Positions 34,681-47,725 are shown, numbered from the stretch's first letter. The stretch is 64,000 nt of DNA from Acanthopleura granulata (GCA_016165875.1 JABBOT010000082.1:5197168-5261167), one strand, 5' to 3'. Translations and numbers: made by a program. Notes: generated from the letters alone by a model not told the origin.

Positions 34681-35326
34681 GTAAGTACCTCTTCTTTGTC
34701 ACCATTGCACTATTCATCGTCGCACGAATGTTTCGCCTTGTTATATTTAAAGTTAAATGCGTAGGAGTACTGTGTTTGCAAGTTGCACATGCTGTAGAAT
34801 GTGTTGAGTTGACGTAATAACTATGTCATTGCAACGGGATGACTAACTATTCTATTTGCTCGTATGAGATAATTGCAATGTTGTATGAAATATAGACTAT
34901 CCAAATACGTTATATAAATCAAGACCTGTCAGTGATATAATATTCCATACAGCACTACCCCGTACCAATTCAACGAGTAATACCCACTTTGAGTATGTTG
35001 CATGCTATTATCTTACCAATGCTTCATAATCTATTTCCTGTATTCAAAAACTATACCTTTGCGTTGTGTCATTTTTCGATTTTTCAGCATTGTTCACATA
35101 ACCAATTAGGTAACAAGCGTAGCAACGTTGTCACAACAATGATGTAATTGTGTAGCACACATTTGCCACCAGTGGGCGCAGTACATTTATCTGCAGAGAA
35201 AGAGCTATCTTTGGCTGTAAATTTACAGCCAATTACCCAGCCAAAGAGTAGAACAGGTGCAAACACCAATGAAAAATACACCAACATAATGCAACTTTAC
35301 AATAAGGTTGAATGTCTCGATGGCAT

Positions 35327-35461
35327 GGCAATACTGTAAGTATATCAGGTATTTGACTTGGCAATACTGTAGCAAATACCAGGTACTTTATTACGCAATA
35401 CTGTTAGGTATATCAGGTACTTGGCTTGGGAATACTGTAAGCTATATCAAGCAATTGACGT
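35327..35461. repeat. Tandem repeat, four units of 33-34 bases
   Basis: Units start at 35327, 35360, 35394 and 35428 and share 'ggcaatactgtaagtatatc' and 'caggtacttggctt'. Changes between units are several per copy. One unit contains a fortuitous GTAAGT. Confidence 0.8.
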
Positions 35462-36770
35462 TTACAGTAATGTTTGTGGATGTATTCATTTTTTCTGCGA
35501 AGCACTTAAACTTTTAGGTTCAACTGACATCAAATACACAAAAATATTATGTATATTGTTTACACGAAGAATTGATACAGGGTATCCTGAAAAAAGGAGC
35601 ATCGTACTAATGTTAAAATGTACATGTATCAATGCTCGGAAAAGGAAACAAAAGAAAAACCCAAACAGTCACGTATTTGATGCCATTGGTGTTTCGTGGT
35701 TCGTGTTCGCTATCATTCATTGTCATGGAAATTTCTATCCAGCGTTCAGGTTTCTCCTTTCAGCGACGGTTCCAAGGCTAAATACTACACCCTGTGCATT
35801 GGTCTCAATGGGTTTTAATCTATGCATAATTTCCTGTGTGCTGACATATTGTGCGTCTGGTCAGCGTAGCGGTGTAGCAAAAATAACATACGGAAACACG
35901 CGTTTATAACATAGTCATGTTCAGCTGTGATATATCAGGCGGTACATGTAGAAATCATAGAGTCTATGCTATTTCCATTCCAATTGCACTCTAGACTAGC
36001 GCTGTGTTCTACTGTGGACAATGGAATATTTCCATGTCAATGTCTGAAGAGTATTTGCAGACTACGGCCCAAGCCCTAATGACGTGGACACGGTAGAAAT
36101 TTGTGCACATAGATGCACAATGTAACAGAGCACAGGACTTTGAAATTGATTTACATAATACGTGACGAAGCATTCGTTTTTTCCACGGGTAGTGTCCAGC
36201 GATGCCCAGCGTTTTTTGTGCATGATGTCACAATACTGGGTACAGAATGGAGGGATGGGTTATGTATCACTACCTCCGGTGGTTTGTACGCGTAATGCCA
36301 CGGTATCTGTACACATAAGGATCCATACAACACCTGCTCGGGCAGTGTGTACGATTATGCGACATAAATGCCTCACAAGTATTATCATTACAGCATCTGA
36401 GTCGTCCGTTAGCGCGGGTATATTTGCCACACAGTCACACCATATGCATGAAAGAAAAGGTCCCATGTGGCGCTAATCTACAGTTCAGTCCTCACGTATT
36501 GTAACTGCCACCAGTTAGAGTCCATCCATGCCGCAAGGTGTTGATAAGGCCAATAATTTCCTTATACCCATTAATCTGTGTTCCATCTGTTAAGAAAATA
36601 GCGATGATTGGATTGAAATGATTATTCACCTAGTGGAACGGGTTGAAATATGTCAAAGTAGCTAAGGTTGTGTGAAGTATATAATGAGAGGGAAATTGGG
36701 ATAGAATACCACTTCGATATGGAGTCATGCAGACTCTGAAACAAAGCTGGGTTATGTGTTTCCCATAGAC
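35462..36770. other. Gene-free stretch
   Basis: A 162-codon plus-strand frame (35421-35909) begins in the tandem repeat and lacks recognisable content. No other signal was seen. Confidence 0.4.
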
Positions 36771-36868
36771 TTCTCCCAGTTTTCACCGACCATAGTGCTT
36801 TATGCCGTTTTAAGAGTGAAATATTCTTGAGCAGGCGAAAGCATTAATCAAAGAAATAAATAAATAAA
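36771..36868 (+). repeat. SINE family 1 fragment (3' part)
   Basis: 'cttctcccagttttcaccga', 'ccgttttaagagtgaaatat' and 'tcttgagcaggcgaaagca', with an AAATAAATAAATAAA tail. Confidence 0.65.
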
Positions 36869-37712
36869 GGCAAAGGTTTGCATTGTATTACACAAGTTTC
36901 ATATACATGTAGACATGCTATACAGCAAAGTACTACTTAATGGAGTATGAAAAGTGTTTCTTACAAAACGTGCATTGCTTACAGCGTATATTTAATTTAG
37001 TGGCTGAAATATGCACTGCTAGATTACAGACCGTGGTTTTACATAGGTTGAGTATTTATGGTTTTTGAATGGAATTTTGTGACACACAACTGCAAACTTT
37101 GAGGCGCCCAAGATGTGGAATTTCTGCACTTTGCAATTGTTTTATTAAATCTAACTTATACATCTAAAGACGCGGTGAAGTGGAGTTTTGGCCAACCCTG
37201 TCAGAGTTAGTGTTAGAGAGAAAACACTTAACAACTGAATGTTTAAATGATTTTGCTTTATTTCACAATTATGCAGTCAGACAATAACCGCAGTTTGTAC
37301 AGAAATCACAAATAGGGATGCAATTCAACGAACCATTAAAATAATCAAAACGCTTGCTGAACGTTGGTATTCATGTAATATATATTGTGGTGAAAGAGAG
37401 GTCTTCAAAATCAAAAAAGCAACCTTATTCGTTCATCTGAAATGATAACTGGTCCAGGTTTAGTTGTCTGTATCATCTTCAACGATGTTGAAATTGGCAC
37501 CACAAACATAGGCGGATTCATAAGTTGTAGAAAGAAAATGTAAGACATATTTTTCGATCGATTTAATCAATCAGCTGCGAAACAAATGCAATTCCCCGAG
37601 AGGTTCTGCACAGATTTTAGCACAACGAAGCGAAAAAGGAAATTTAGAGGGAATTACAAATTTTGTTCCAAGTGTGATTACAGATCACATTGCTTTACAG
37701 GAGCTCAAACGA

Positions 37713-37990
37713 TTTCGAATCATATAGTACAGCCTGTAACATTCATGTGGAAACTGTCGCACTTGACACAGCGCACAGAGTCTTGAATAGCGCCAGGGTG
37801 GCGTTTTAAAGTTACATTGTCATACAAAAGGAATACAACATTTCAGTTTAATTCACAAACAGAAGTCCCATGTGGCACTGCTCCAAATGCTCATTCAGAA
37901 ATGTTTTGTACTAGTTTATTGTGTTTTATACTAATTTGTTGTAGTCGTGGTACAGTGTACCCAGTGCTGACTCAAGGTTACACGGTGAAG
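37713..37990. repeat. Dispersed repeat family 3, copy 2
   Basis: Partner of 34047-34310. It carries a small internal duplication of 'ttttgtactagtttattgtg' as 'ttttatactaatttgttgta'. Confidence 0.65.
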
Positions 37991-38539
37991 TGTATATATC
38001 AGTTATATTCAGGAAGTAAAGGAACATCTGTGCTGCGGATTAAACATTTTGTTCCATTTACCTTTGTCGGTTGCCTAGGTGACCTATAATGAAGGAAAAA
38101 ACCCTATGATTTACATGTATAAATACGTGAACTTGTTAACTTGCTCAGGACAACTCAAGAAGTTTCCAGGACGTAAATGATGTCACTTTGTCTTGAAATA
38201 AAACCTGCTGTTGTTACTCACTGGGTTATTACCGCGTTGTTTTTCTCTTAAAGAATCAGTGGAAGTATAAACAATGTGCGTGAAGCACGATCACAGAGCG
38301 ATCGTTTCCTGAACAAGTCTGTCTCTTGAGATTTCTATATGGGCAGCTGGAAATGGCCATATTGAAGCAGACCTGTTTTTATTTGTAATACTACCATCCT
38401 TAGTAAACTCGTGGACTTAGTACTTTTATTCAGAGTCGGACACTGTCGGCCATATTCTAATCAGTTATGTTTGCACGAGTACATTGGGTATTCCTGCATT
38501 AGTCTCGGTCGATTTACATTTGTTTCACCACACAGAGAA

Positions 38540-38900
38540 AGGAGTAGCTGGCTGTGATCGGGAGATTAAGGTGCTTGTCGTTTAGTGATTGGGCAACTTG
38601 GGTTCAATCCAAGTTTCGGGCAAGGATTTTGGAAGACTCTCTTGTGGCGACTCGCCTGAGGTTCACAAAGACAACTTGCTATCCACTAGTGTGACTTTTT
38701 GGCGCAAGTGGTACATTTGCCTGGGGTTCACTCAGAAAATCCTCCACTATTATTTTAAGTGAATGCCTCTTGTGTATGAGTTTAAACAACACTTATTGAT
38801 GATCATCGATATAAACATGGCCCCTAAAGCCCACTGTTGAATTCAGGTAAATCAATGCTTTGATTCTCTTCACGAAAATTTCAGTAGTTAAGTGAAGGTA
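38540..38900 (+). repeat. SINE-like element with B box (family 3)
   Basis: A tRNA-like head, 'gtagctggctgtgatcggga', is followed about 60 bases later by 'ggttcaatcc' (38601-38610), a good polymerase III B box. The body has 'ttggaagactctcttgtggc', 'gactcgcctgaggttcac' and a second 'tttgcctggggttcactcag'. The internal near-repeat of 'gcctg-ggttcac' (about 38653 and 38718) suggests a two-part body. No clear poly-A end. Confidence 0.45.
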
Positions 38901-39280
38901 GGTCAAGTTCAATTTGTCTACAAAGATTAAGGTTTATCTCTTCCTTTAGAATCCCTATGATGGCAGCTCTTTACGACCTATCTCTCCACTTGCCAGGCTA
39001 AAATAGATGACGTATTTGTTTTGGATATAATGATGTAAGGACCAAAACATTCTTCTCCCACATATAAAGGTGTTATTATCCCAGGGCTAGTACAAAGCCT
39101 CAGTACACCATGCAGATCATGCAGATGTGTTTTTTTCAGGCTTACGTTTAAGTTCCGAATAACATGTAGCCGTGGAATTGTCCGAAAACCTTCGGGATTT
39201 CCGCGGCGAATTGTAGGAAAGTGCCCCCTCCTCCCCCAAACCCCATGCTTACCCCTCATGCTCAAAAGAGGGTTACTTAC

Positions 39281-39373
39281 TTTTTGCCCTGGCTCGCATG
39301 TCATATCATATACTACTGACGCCCTTGTCAACAGCACATGTCCTGCAAAAGGTTTTCCCCAATCAAGCATTGA
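39281..39373 (-). CDS. Candidate 31-codon exon
   Basis: On the minus strand 'gctgttctctag' precedes 31 codons (LDWGKPFAGHVLLTRASVVY, then DMTCEPGQK) ending at the donor GTAAGT. The length is a multiple of three and both borders fall at codon boundaries, which is typical of an internal exon. No family is recognised and neighbouring exons were not found. Confidence 0.3.
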
Positions 39374-40214
39374 CTAGAGAACAGCCCTGTGATCCGTTCA
39401 CGGACCATTAGCTGCTATAAATAGGAAATACTTCAGACCAGAACTGTTATCGTGTTTGAGCATGCATAGATAATTGTCTGACATTTAACTTAGTCTCGTT
39501 TTAACACGCAATACATTTCAAGTAATATTCTGTTACACTCTGTAACAATGGTTGCATAATCTTCCACGAAGGCTACTATTGATTGGAAATATTGCGTCTA
39601 ACAACACGGTTTCCAACATAGTATACCGCAAATAGGCAAATTACGTGAGGTACTGGATTCACGATTCAGCTGTTAGCCATGCGCCTTAAACATGTGGACT
39701 ATGCAAATGTATTTTTATATACAATGTCATGTCCTGCGCATGAATGTGTACGCTATTGTAAAGCAAGTACATGACGTTGACCCCAAGAAGGAAAAGCGTA
39801 AGGTATTTTGTGTTGTATGTTATATTTTGGGGAATGCACAAGTTCTTCTGTTGAGGTATTTGACTCCTTTGAAAAAAGTAACCAACATTTCATTTCATTA
39901 TCAACAATATGACAAGAAAAATATTTTGTTGAACATTAAATAGACGATGCCGTAATGTATTATGTTTGTAATAATGAATACGTGCTTTGAACGTATTTAG
40001 GATTCTTTTACTATCACATGTGTGTATTCTTTGGATATGAAAGCCGCCGTATTCCCTGGTGAATGTTCCTTTCGTATTATCTACTTTGCAGTTAACAATT
40101 CGAGTGTATAGAGTACCTACAGCATTTTACATAAAGCACGTGGAAAACTGTTTCGTAAAAGTGATATTCACTTGTAAATTAAGCTATGGTTGAAATAGCC
40201 ACGCTGTATTTCAG

Positions 40215-40462
40215 GTGCAGTCACCTGGGAAAATGAACCACTGACTAAGCATACTAATACACTGCTTGCTGACGGGTATGACATAAAGGCGATAGCCTAC
40301 CGGGGTCTTCGAACAATAATGGAATCAGTGGAGCCATCCTTACATGACAGAAATCAGTCGGACGTTAGCGTCAGGTGTCCGTTATCGATTAAGCCGACTA
40401 GCACCCCGGTCATTTCCCATGCTTCTTTAGCCCAGCTGCTTTCTGCACTTATCATCCATTAA
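40215..40462 (+). CDS. Candidate terminal exon, 81 codons
   Basis: After an acceptor 'cacgctgtatttcag' the frame AVTWENEPLTKHTNTLLADG, YDIKAIAYRGLRTIMESVEP stays open to a TAA at 40460-40462. There is no early ATG, so it is easily missed. The composition is soluble and protein-like. It would need two bases from its own start to finish a codon begun in the exon before. It is not compatible in phase with a direct join to 34481-34680. Confidence 0.35.
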
Positions 40463-41081
40463 TCTTTTGAACTGATCACAGCAGACCTTTTAGACTGTTG
40501 TAAAAGGAAGGAAATGCTTTTTTCTGGGAAATAATATCTTTTATACCAGTTCATTGTACTGCTCTCTGTGCAAGTACACATTTCACATAACGAACCAAGT
40601 ATGAACGGTTCCTGGCGAAAGTCACTGTGCGAAATTTAATTACATGTTAACAGTTTCTACCGTTACACACTGTGTGTAGGAATCGTGGGTATTTACCCAC
40701 CATAAAGACGTGAGCTTAACTTTCGCCAGATTTCCTCTCAGACTTCCTTTGAGATGTTGGTCAGGGTGACAGTGACATGTGATTTTTCTATCTTGAGCGT
40801 CCATACCCTAAGGACAGTTACTCTCTCCTTCATTTCCGCTCAGTTCTGTTTATTACCCATTTGCCCGGGTTTATTCATCGTAAACTAGTGCTGTGTGAGT
40901 AACCGTCGTTAAATAAAATTAAGCACACGAAAGGGGCCTGGATGATGTTTTATTTTATTTTTTGACGCTAAGTTTCAGTTCATTTAATAGGCCATTGCAA
41001 GTGTAATCAAACTGTGATTACGATCAGCGCGAAAGCATCCCTCACAAACCGTGACCTCTAGAACTTACTGAAGCTTAAGCC

Positions 41082-41316
41082 CCCAGGATCACAAAGTTGT
41101 CTCAGCCTTAAGCCCGGTTTATTGTTAAATTAAAAAACAGTTCACTAAGATAAAAGTGTTACCCAACTTCAAAAGTTTCATTTTAAAAGTAAGAGTTGTC
41201 TAGACCTCCAGATCAAAAAATCAAATTGTCATTGAAACTCAAATGCAGGATTAGGAACAATACCAGAAGTTGACACTACATCTGACTTAAATCTAAGATA
41301 GCTTCGTGATCTTGGG
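41082..41316. mobile_element. MITE-like fold-back element with 31-bp terminal inverted repeats
   Basis: The left end 'cccaggatcacaaagttgtc' (41082 onward, to 41112) and the right end (41286-41316, read in reverse 'cccaagatcacgaagctatc') match at about 24 of 31 positions, both ending in cttaag/tttaag. The element is 235 bases, non-coding, with no obvious target duplication. A related left end occurs at 48049. It is a non-autonomous DNA transposon by structure; the superfamily is unknown. Confidence 0.65.
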
Positions 41317-41815
41317 ATCACTTATGGCGCTACACAGTCGAATTAACAAGAATCCTGATATCCAACAATGCCCATCTTTATACATGCTCAGCGTTGTCGT
41401 CGGGGCCTCACAGAAAGTGACAATTTCACACAACAGACATTCATCCATCACCGTGTTCATTGACAACACTTCTTGACACAATCTGCGAGACAAATGTAGT
41501 TTAGCCTTATTTATGTTACACCAACCTTCCGAAGACCCGCTGGGAGATATCGCTGACTGCATACAGGATGAGGACAAACACTTTGTATCGCGTAGCTCAT
41601 CCATCATCCGACTTGACGTCACGTGACACTTCCTGACTCTTCCCATACGGATCTTACTTCGGAGTCAGCTAATAAGTGTTATGATCTGAGAGCCTTTTTA
41701 CCCAAGCCGTCAATCAAAGGAGCTTTTAAGGAAGCTTTTGAGCTCTCGCAGTTCTGCGAAGAAAAAATATAAAGCCTTTAGCCGATGAGAACATGTTGTT
41801 TCTTGTTGGACGCAT

Positions 41816-41911
41816 CTTCAACACAACGGGTTTCCTCAAATATCATTGTATTCAACACCTTCAACACAACAGGTTTCCTCAAATGCCGTTGTATTCAACA
41901 GCGTCAACACA
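41816..41911. repeat. Tandem repeat, 43-base unit, 2.2 copies
   Basis: Units 41816-41858 and 41859-41901 share 'cttcaacacaacgggtttcc' and 'tcaaatatcattgtattcaa' with four changes. A partial third unit follows. Confidence 0.85.
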
Positions 41912-42164
41912 GGCACTATAACTCAGGACTTGTATGAGAGGAGATGAATTATAGCATGTAGACAATAATGAATTATACCATGTAGGATAAAAAATGAATG
42001 AATGGATGAATAAATTAACAAAGGAATCGTCCCAGCGAATCCAGTAAAGCGTCCCCTAGTGTGTTCAACTACTCAATCCAATTGTTTAAAACACTTTGAA
42101 ATTACTAAGATTGTAGCATTTCCAATCTCTGCTATTATTGAAAACTGTTGGCTGCTTCTCTTTC

Positions 42165-42325
42165 CATCAATCCGTCCTAATTTATGTTGATATATTTTCT
42201 TAGCTCTTAGGGAGGGTGGTGTTATTTGTCGTTTTTTTTTTGTTTTTTTTTTGAAACTGGTCTTGCGATTATTGATCAGGAAATCCCACTTGGTTGACGG
42301 CTGGTATACGAATGTCGGTTTCGAC
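42165..42325. repeat. Dispersed repeat family 4, copy 1
   Basis: It aligns with 52641-52785, same orientation: 'aatccgtcctaattt', 'tatattttcttag', 'gtgttatttgtcg', 'ctggtcttgcgattatt', 'cacttggttgacggctgg' and 'aatgtcg'. It carries inserted T runs (42232-42252) absent from the partner. Confidence 0.65.
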
Positions 42326-45300
42326 CCCTAGGTTCAAATACATTGGATGCATAATGTAAATTAACTGACCCCTGCACTTAGGAAAGCCTCTGGACGTAAA
42401 GAGCAGGAGTGTAGTGCGTTGATAAACAAATGTCACCAGTGTTTGTACTTGGGACAAAAGGACCCGATAATAATGACGTGTTGTGTCGTGGTGGTATTTG
42501 TGCGTTTCGGCTTTGGCTTGAGTCAGAAACCTAGCCAACAACTGTCCCTACATTAAGCAGGTTGCCCATCCTATCACACTTTCTTGACTGCAGTGTGCTA
42601 GATGCTAGATCAGCATGGGTCTATTGGTTGACAGGCTCCGACTGATGCTACAAAAGCGTTTGACATTTTACATGATTAACAATTAAACACTCGGGTTTCG
42701 GTGTTGTTCCAAACCGTGAAGCAAGTGCAGCTTTGCGTTTCCACTCATGCACCGTAACTTTATACGAGATACATATGACATCTAGCCTGAGCAGAAATGT
42801 TTCGGGACAAACAATATTCCTTGTTAATATGCACGTATGGGTAAAATATAGAAACCACACGGGTGAACAGTCAATAATTAGAGCTGTAGCTGCATAGCTA
42901 TTTTGGGAACATTCAAGATAGACTGACCAGGTGGAGAATTAAAGAGTTAAACAGCAGGTAACTATGTGTTCAGCAGATAACTGTCTTGGTGGACTTTACT
43001 TTGCTTGTGTGAAACGGTGTTTTGGGAATTAATCCTGTGGTTAGTGACCAGGAACATGTGCTAGGTATGGTTGACAATGAGTATATGAATGTCGATTTTC
43101 ACTCCCGGATTCTAGGGAGTTAGTAAACTATGAAGTGAAACCACAAACAGCTCTACGGTCAACTGTAACGCTCGATGTGATGGTCGGAGAGTTTAGCTCT
43201 GGATTTGTCCTTTCCCTCATTGTCATGTAGATCAGATCTGATGACTGACAAAAAATGTGTTTGTGTGAATGCCTATAATTCAGTGTCAAAGCTAAGCAGG
43301 ACTCTAGTCATTACAATAAGAGACCTTCAAGTTCATATCTACATTGATTGAAAAAATCTCTATCACTTGTGTAATGAATAATGGATAGCACCCAAGTGGG
43401 CTTTTCTCCAAGCACTGATGCCAGCTGTGTTAATCGCGTTCAAGGCTCCACAGTAAAAATGTCAGAAGGTAAAGTTATATTTTTTCAGGCACTCGGAAAC
43501 CCGATGACGTGCCTCCGGTTATTACAACGGTGCATCTATGACGTCATCAGATACTTTTCTTTTTCACTGGGCATTTTTTTGTGTTAACCAGTGATTTACT
43601 GCCTGGTCTTCTCCTGTATCTTGATCCGTGCAAGGATGTGGAGCACTTAGCGTAATGACCCCTTAAGATGGCACTAAACACGTGTTCTTCTCTCGATACG
43701 GAACTGGGCACCCAAATTGTTTAGCTAAGCCCAAAGGCCTGGATTGACATATTACTTGGCCTGGGTCGGAAACTGAACTGAGGCCTTTGTTGGGGTGGAG
43801 CAGGTCAGTGAATGCGAGTGTTATTTCCTCTGGGAATACTTAGAGTAGGACCACGTGGCGATTTCCATTGTGCTTTTTTTATATATAAAGAAGCAGTCTA
43901 TCTGCTCATCGTTCTCAAATTCGTACACATATTCATGTTAAAATGGATGCAGTTGGTATTCAGGAAGGTTCCAGTGTGGATTGTAATAAGCGGTTTACTC
44001 AGCTATACACTCGTGCAGGAACGCTTGCTCTCTTTGAACTAGAGTATACACCCTTTGCTGACTGAGGTGTTTTTACGTGCACTCCCCCCCCAAAAAGAAC
44101 AATTACAACAAACAAGCAAACAAACAAAAAACAAACAAACAAAGAAAGGACATGTATCAGTTCTTGAGTGCGAGTGAGGTTAACGCTGAAGTAGGGTTCA
44201 GCTAGGGACAATTCCATACAGGTTAGTTGGACCTGAGTTAATTAAGTTTTGAAACTGTCTAAAATATCGTGGCTGAATGAAAACAGGTTTTGTTTATTAT
44301 CTCACTAGTGCAATGCCTAAATTACCTGACCGATGGTGTAATACAGATCTACCAGGCTGAGTAGATTGGGGAGAGAGAATAGCGAGGAGGAGGGGGAGTT
44401 GAGCTCCTCTGGGTTGGTCAGATGTATAGCCCGTGTGGCCGTAAAATGCCAGATATAAACAGTTATATCGTATCGGTAATAATGTATATGAGTATAACAA
44501 TACATGCGATGTACTACATTAGAGCCGAGTAGAAGTGCGTTTAGAGGTTTGACTGGACATCAAATACAACTCCCATGTTTTAACTCCAATATAATTGAAA
44601 GTTAAGAGGATTTTCGTGGTCGATATACCTTGCGCGGCTTTCGTGGTATCTTTTCCTGGTTTCATTTCTCAAGACATCTAAAGCATTTATGCAACGTTAC
44701 CCCGCCGTGTTTACCATTTATATTCCACAAAGAACACATACTAATATTTCCTCAGATGTATACATATTCTGTGCTTACAGCCTTGGTTACATCGGGTTTC
44801 TTTTTATTATTTTTCCGAGAATTAAGCCCGTCGTGATCGGCTTTGCTGTTCAGTCAGTACTGCTACACCAAAAAAAAAAAAAAATAAGGAAAAAAACGGG
44901 AGCACTAAAAATCCTATTTAGACTCACAGTCGCACGTAAGTTCAATGACAATAATTTGTCTGAAAATAAAAATTGTTATGCATTTGATGATGAGCCGAGC
45001 ATGTGGATCACAAGTTCCTGTAAATTGGAAAGCTTTACGAGGAGAGGAATTTACTGCTTCATTATTAAAATGGTTATTAGTCTTAGTTGTAGGACTTCTT
45101 GCACGCGATTTCTGACCGCGTGGAATCTTTTGCCCTATGTCAGTGAATACTCTACAGCCCTTATCTTATGATTGAGCCGCCGTCTATAGTTTTCGATTGT
45201 GAGCTATTTTTTCTCAGTGTTTCACGCCTTGCATTTCTTTATTGACCATTGTATTATAGAAACTCATCCATGCGATCCTCAGGCTGGTGAGGTATGGAGA

Positions 45301-46850
45301 GTGACATAGAAACATAAAAGCCGATGACAAAATCAGACGAGAGAGCGTGAAAATTTATCTGCAGATATAGACTTTAGTATTTATTTTGATTTTCTCTTCA
45401 GGAAAGAGGGCATTTGAAAGTATTTTTGTATGTTGGTCAGTTAGGAGAACCTGTAGGTATATAATGTCTTTGCGTAATAATGTTATAATTAACGATGCTA
45501 CACATGTTAAATAAATGTATTTGCACTAGAATTGGGTCTTTTCTTCTAACAGACGCGTTCATCCTGGATTTTGATTATATTTATATTTTTGATATATTGA
45601 TAAATACTTCATATTAAATGCATGTGTTTGAATATAAAAAAGACTAATCTACTTTGAAACACATGTATTAAATATGCACCCTTCCGTATTGAGAACATTA
45701 TTATGCAAGGACTGTATTTGCCACGAGGTTGTCAGACATAGTCAGCATACAAAAATATCTTCAAATACTTTTTCTCCCTAAAGAAGAAATGAAAATAAAT
45801 GTGACAGACTGTATCAGCAGATAAATTTTCACTCTCTTTCATCTGATTTTGGCGTCGTTTTTATGTTTTCTTCTCCTGCAATATGCCTGAATCTGTGGGA
45901 CATCTGCTATATGGGGGCGTCAGTGAGCGACGCCCGTGGGTATACTCTGCTAAACTATGGGCGAAGCCTTCGCGCTTTGGAAGTAACTGGGAATGACGAG
46001 AAAATAGAGATGGACAGCAAGCGCTTCGAATGTCCCTTAACCGTGTTCGTTAGCCTTCCTCGGTTATTCCAGGAAGCTGTTGGGCTGTCCCTCTTCCCAC
46101 TCCGGGAATTTCTGTGGTTTCTGTCGTCTACAAGATATCATCCCGTAGGATCTGAATCCAATTTGACACCTACCTTGCCCGATCAATAATTTCATCATCA
46201 TTCATAATGTATTAATGAATGGGGCTTTCGTTTTTAGGCCAAGTCCAGGAATGAAAACACACCAAAATGAGAATAGCTCAAGTATTACATATTGCTATCA
46301 AATTTCATTTTGTGTGTCTGAAGGTAACTGGACTGGAAGACCTGAAAAAGATAATATTCTGCGTGTAATACCAGCAAGACATCAGTCTTGTTTTCATTCT
46401 GTGTAAAAATTCCAATTCCGGTTGTCATTAGTTTTGCGTAATGATTTTCTGTCAGCCAGTGCCTGTTTCAATTAGGCCAGGTCACCAAGGGTCAAATACA
46501 ACTACTCTCTTTGGTATAAATATGGATGGCAACAAATTTGATATTCTATTGTTCTGTCGTGCACTGTGATTTAATTTACAACTTATTGTTCTCTTGGACT
46601 TTACCCCGAATATAAAACATTTTACTAGAGTGACATCTGCCAGGGTCGTATGCGGTGAAAACGGGGAAAATGTAACCTGTACTATTTGCCAGCAACCTAT
46701 CACATTCAGTCGATTTACAAGCAAAGGAGGGTCATTTGAAGAATTAAATGGAATATCGAAATATCCACAATCCTGTTAGTCAAGGACTAGTGGACTGTTC
46801 ACACAGGGGGCTAGATCACTCGATCCGTCCACAGACGGTTTATTGTTGGA
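42326..46850. other. Gene-poor stretch
   Basis: Low-complexity A runs (44869-44884) and an (AAAC)n spot (44105-44145) were noted. A possible short repeat at 43683 resembles 48288. No supported gene was seen; frames up to 160 codons look accidental. Confidence 0.35.
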
Positions 46851-46954
46851 GGGGGCTCTGTCCGGTTTCCTCCCACCATAATGCTGGCCGCCGTATAGGT
46901 GAGATATTCTTGAGTACAGCGTAAAACACCAATCAAACAAATAAATAAGTAAAT
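46851..46954 (+). repeat. SINE family 1 fragment (3' part)
   Basis: 'ggctctgtccggtttcctcc', 'caccataatgctggccgccg' and 'attcttgagtacagcgtaaa', with the tail 'caatcaaacaaataaataag'. A 3-base deletion (tcg) in the otherwise constant gccgtcgtataa block. Confidence 0.85.
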
Positions 46955-47224
46955 ATTGATGGAGGAAATCGGGATAAACCAGAGGGAGGCTCAAGACCAC
47001 CTGGCAGGTCTTACTACGTACAGCGAAATAGCGAAGGCTGCAAGCGGTAGTACGACATGATACGGAGGTAAGGTTCAAAGCCATATATATGTTTGTGTTG
47101 AAGTTAGCACGTTATCTACATAATTAGTTAGGAGAAGCCAAGAGCCCAAGCGTAGCCCATCTAACATTGAATCTTGATCCAAAATGGCTGCAGCTCTGCT
47201 CATCTCCATGCTTTAGAGTGTGAT

Positions 47225-47407
47225 TTAGTGTGATTGACAACAGGCTGTGATGGCACACCCTGTGCGGTCCGTAGCCCAAATACAGTAGGTAATCTTTGGC
47301 TTCACACCGCTAACCTGAATATCATAATCTCTCACCCATCCTCGTCTTGCCGACTGAGTGGGATTTATAATGACCTTTGCTGTTGGCGTCTTCGAAGAAA
47401 TCTGCAC
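47225..47407 (-). CDS. Weak candidate exon, extracellular-domain-like text
   Basis: The minus-strand frame reads STPTAKVII-type text (KTPTAKVIINPTQSARRGWV), then GVKPKITYCIWATDRTGC. The pattern G..ITY..ATD.TGC is reminiscent of HYR or similar extracellular beta domains. It is closed on both sides by stops, with no strong acceptor, so it may be a decayed exon or chance. Confidence 0.15.
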   Translation of the reverse strand: MQISSKTPTAKVIINPTQSARRGWVRDYDIQVSGVKPKITYCIWATDRTGCAITACCQSH

Positions 47408-47725
47408 CTCAGCTTAGCCTAGGCGTTCTGAGTTGTAATCAGCTACAGAGCTGTTACCGTTACATAACAAACGCCAGATAACACGAACGTTTACAACGCG
47501 GAAAACGAAAATTGAAACCTTGCGTTTATCCCGAGGGAATTTGCGACGAATAAAGGCGCTGACAGACAGGCCGTTAAATTTTCTTGTAAGGTATAACTCT
47601 CGGCTTCCTGAACTGGCCATCGGCGGGGTCATTGTGACATGCGTGTAACTGCATACCGCACGAGACAAGGTAATATCTTGGGAGGAACCACTAACCAGCC
47701 TTTCATTGCGCTGCATCTCACTTAC

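Noticed and set aside
35421..35909. 162-codon plus-strand open frame
   Set aside because: Starts inside a tandem repeat and has no conserved text.
44689..45171. 160-codon plus-strand open frame
   Set aside because: Runs through a poly-A tract (Lys run); no domain evidence.
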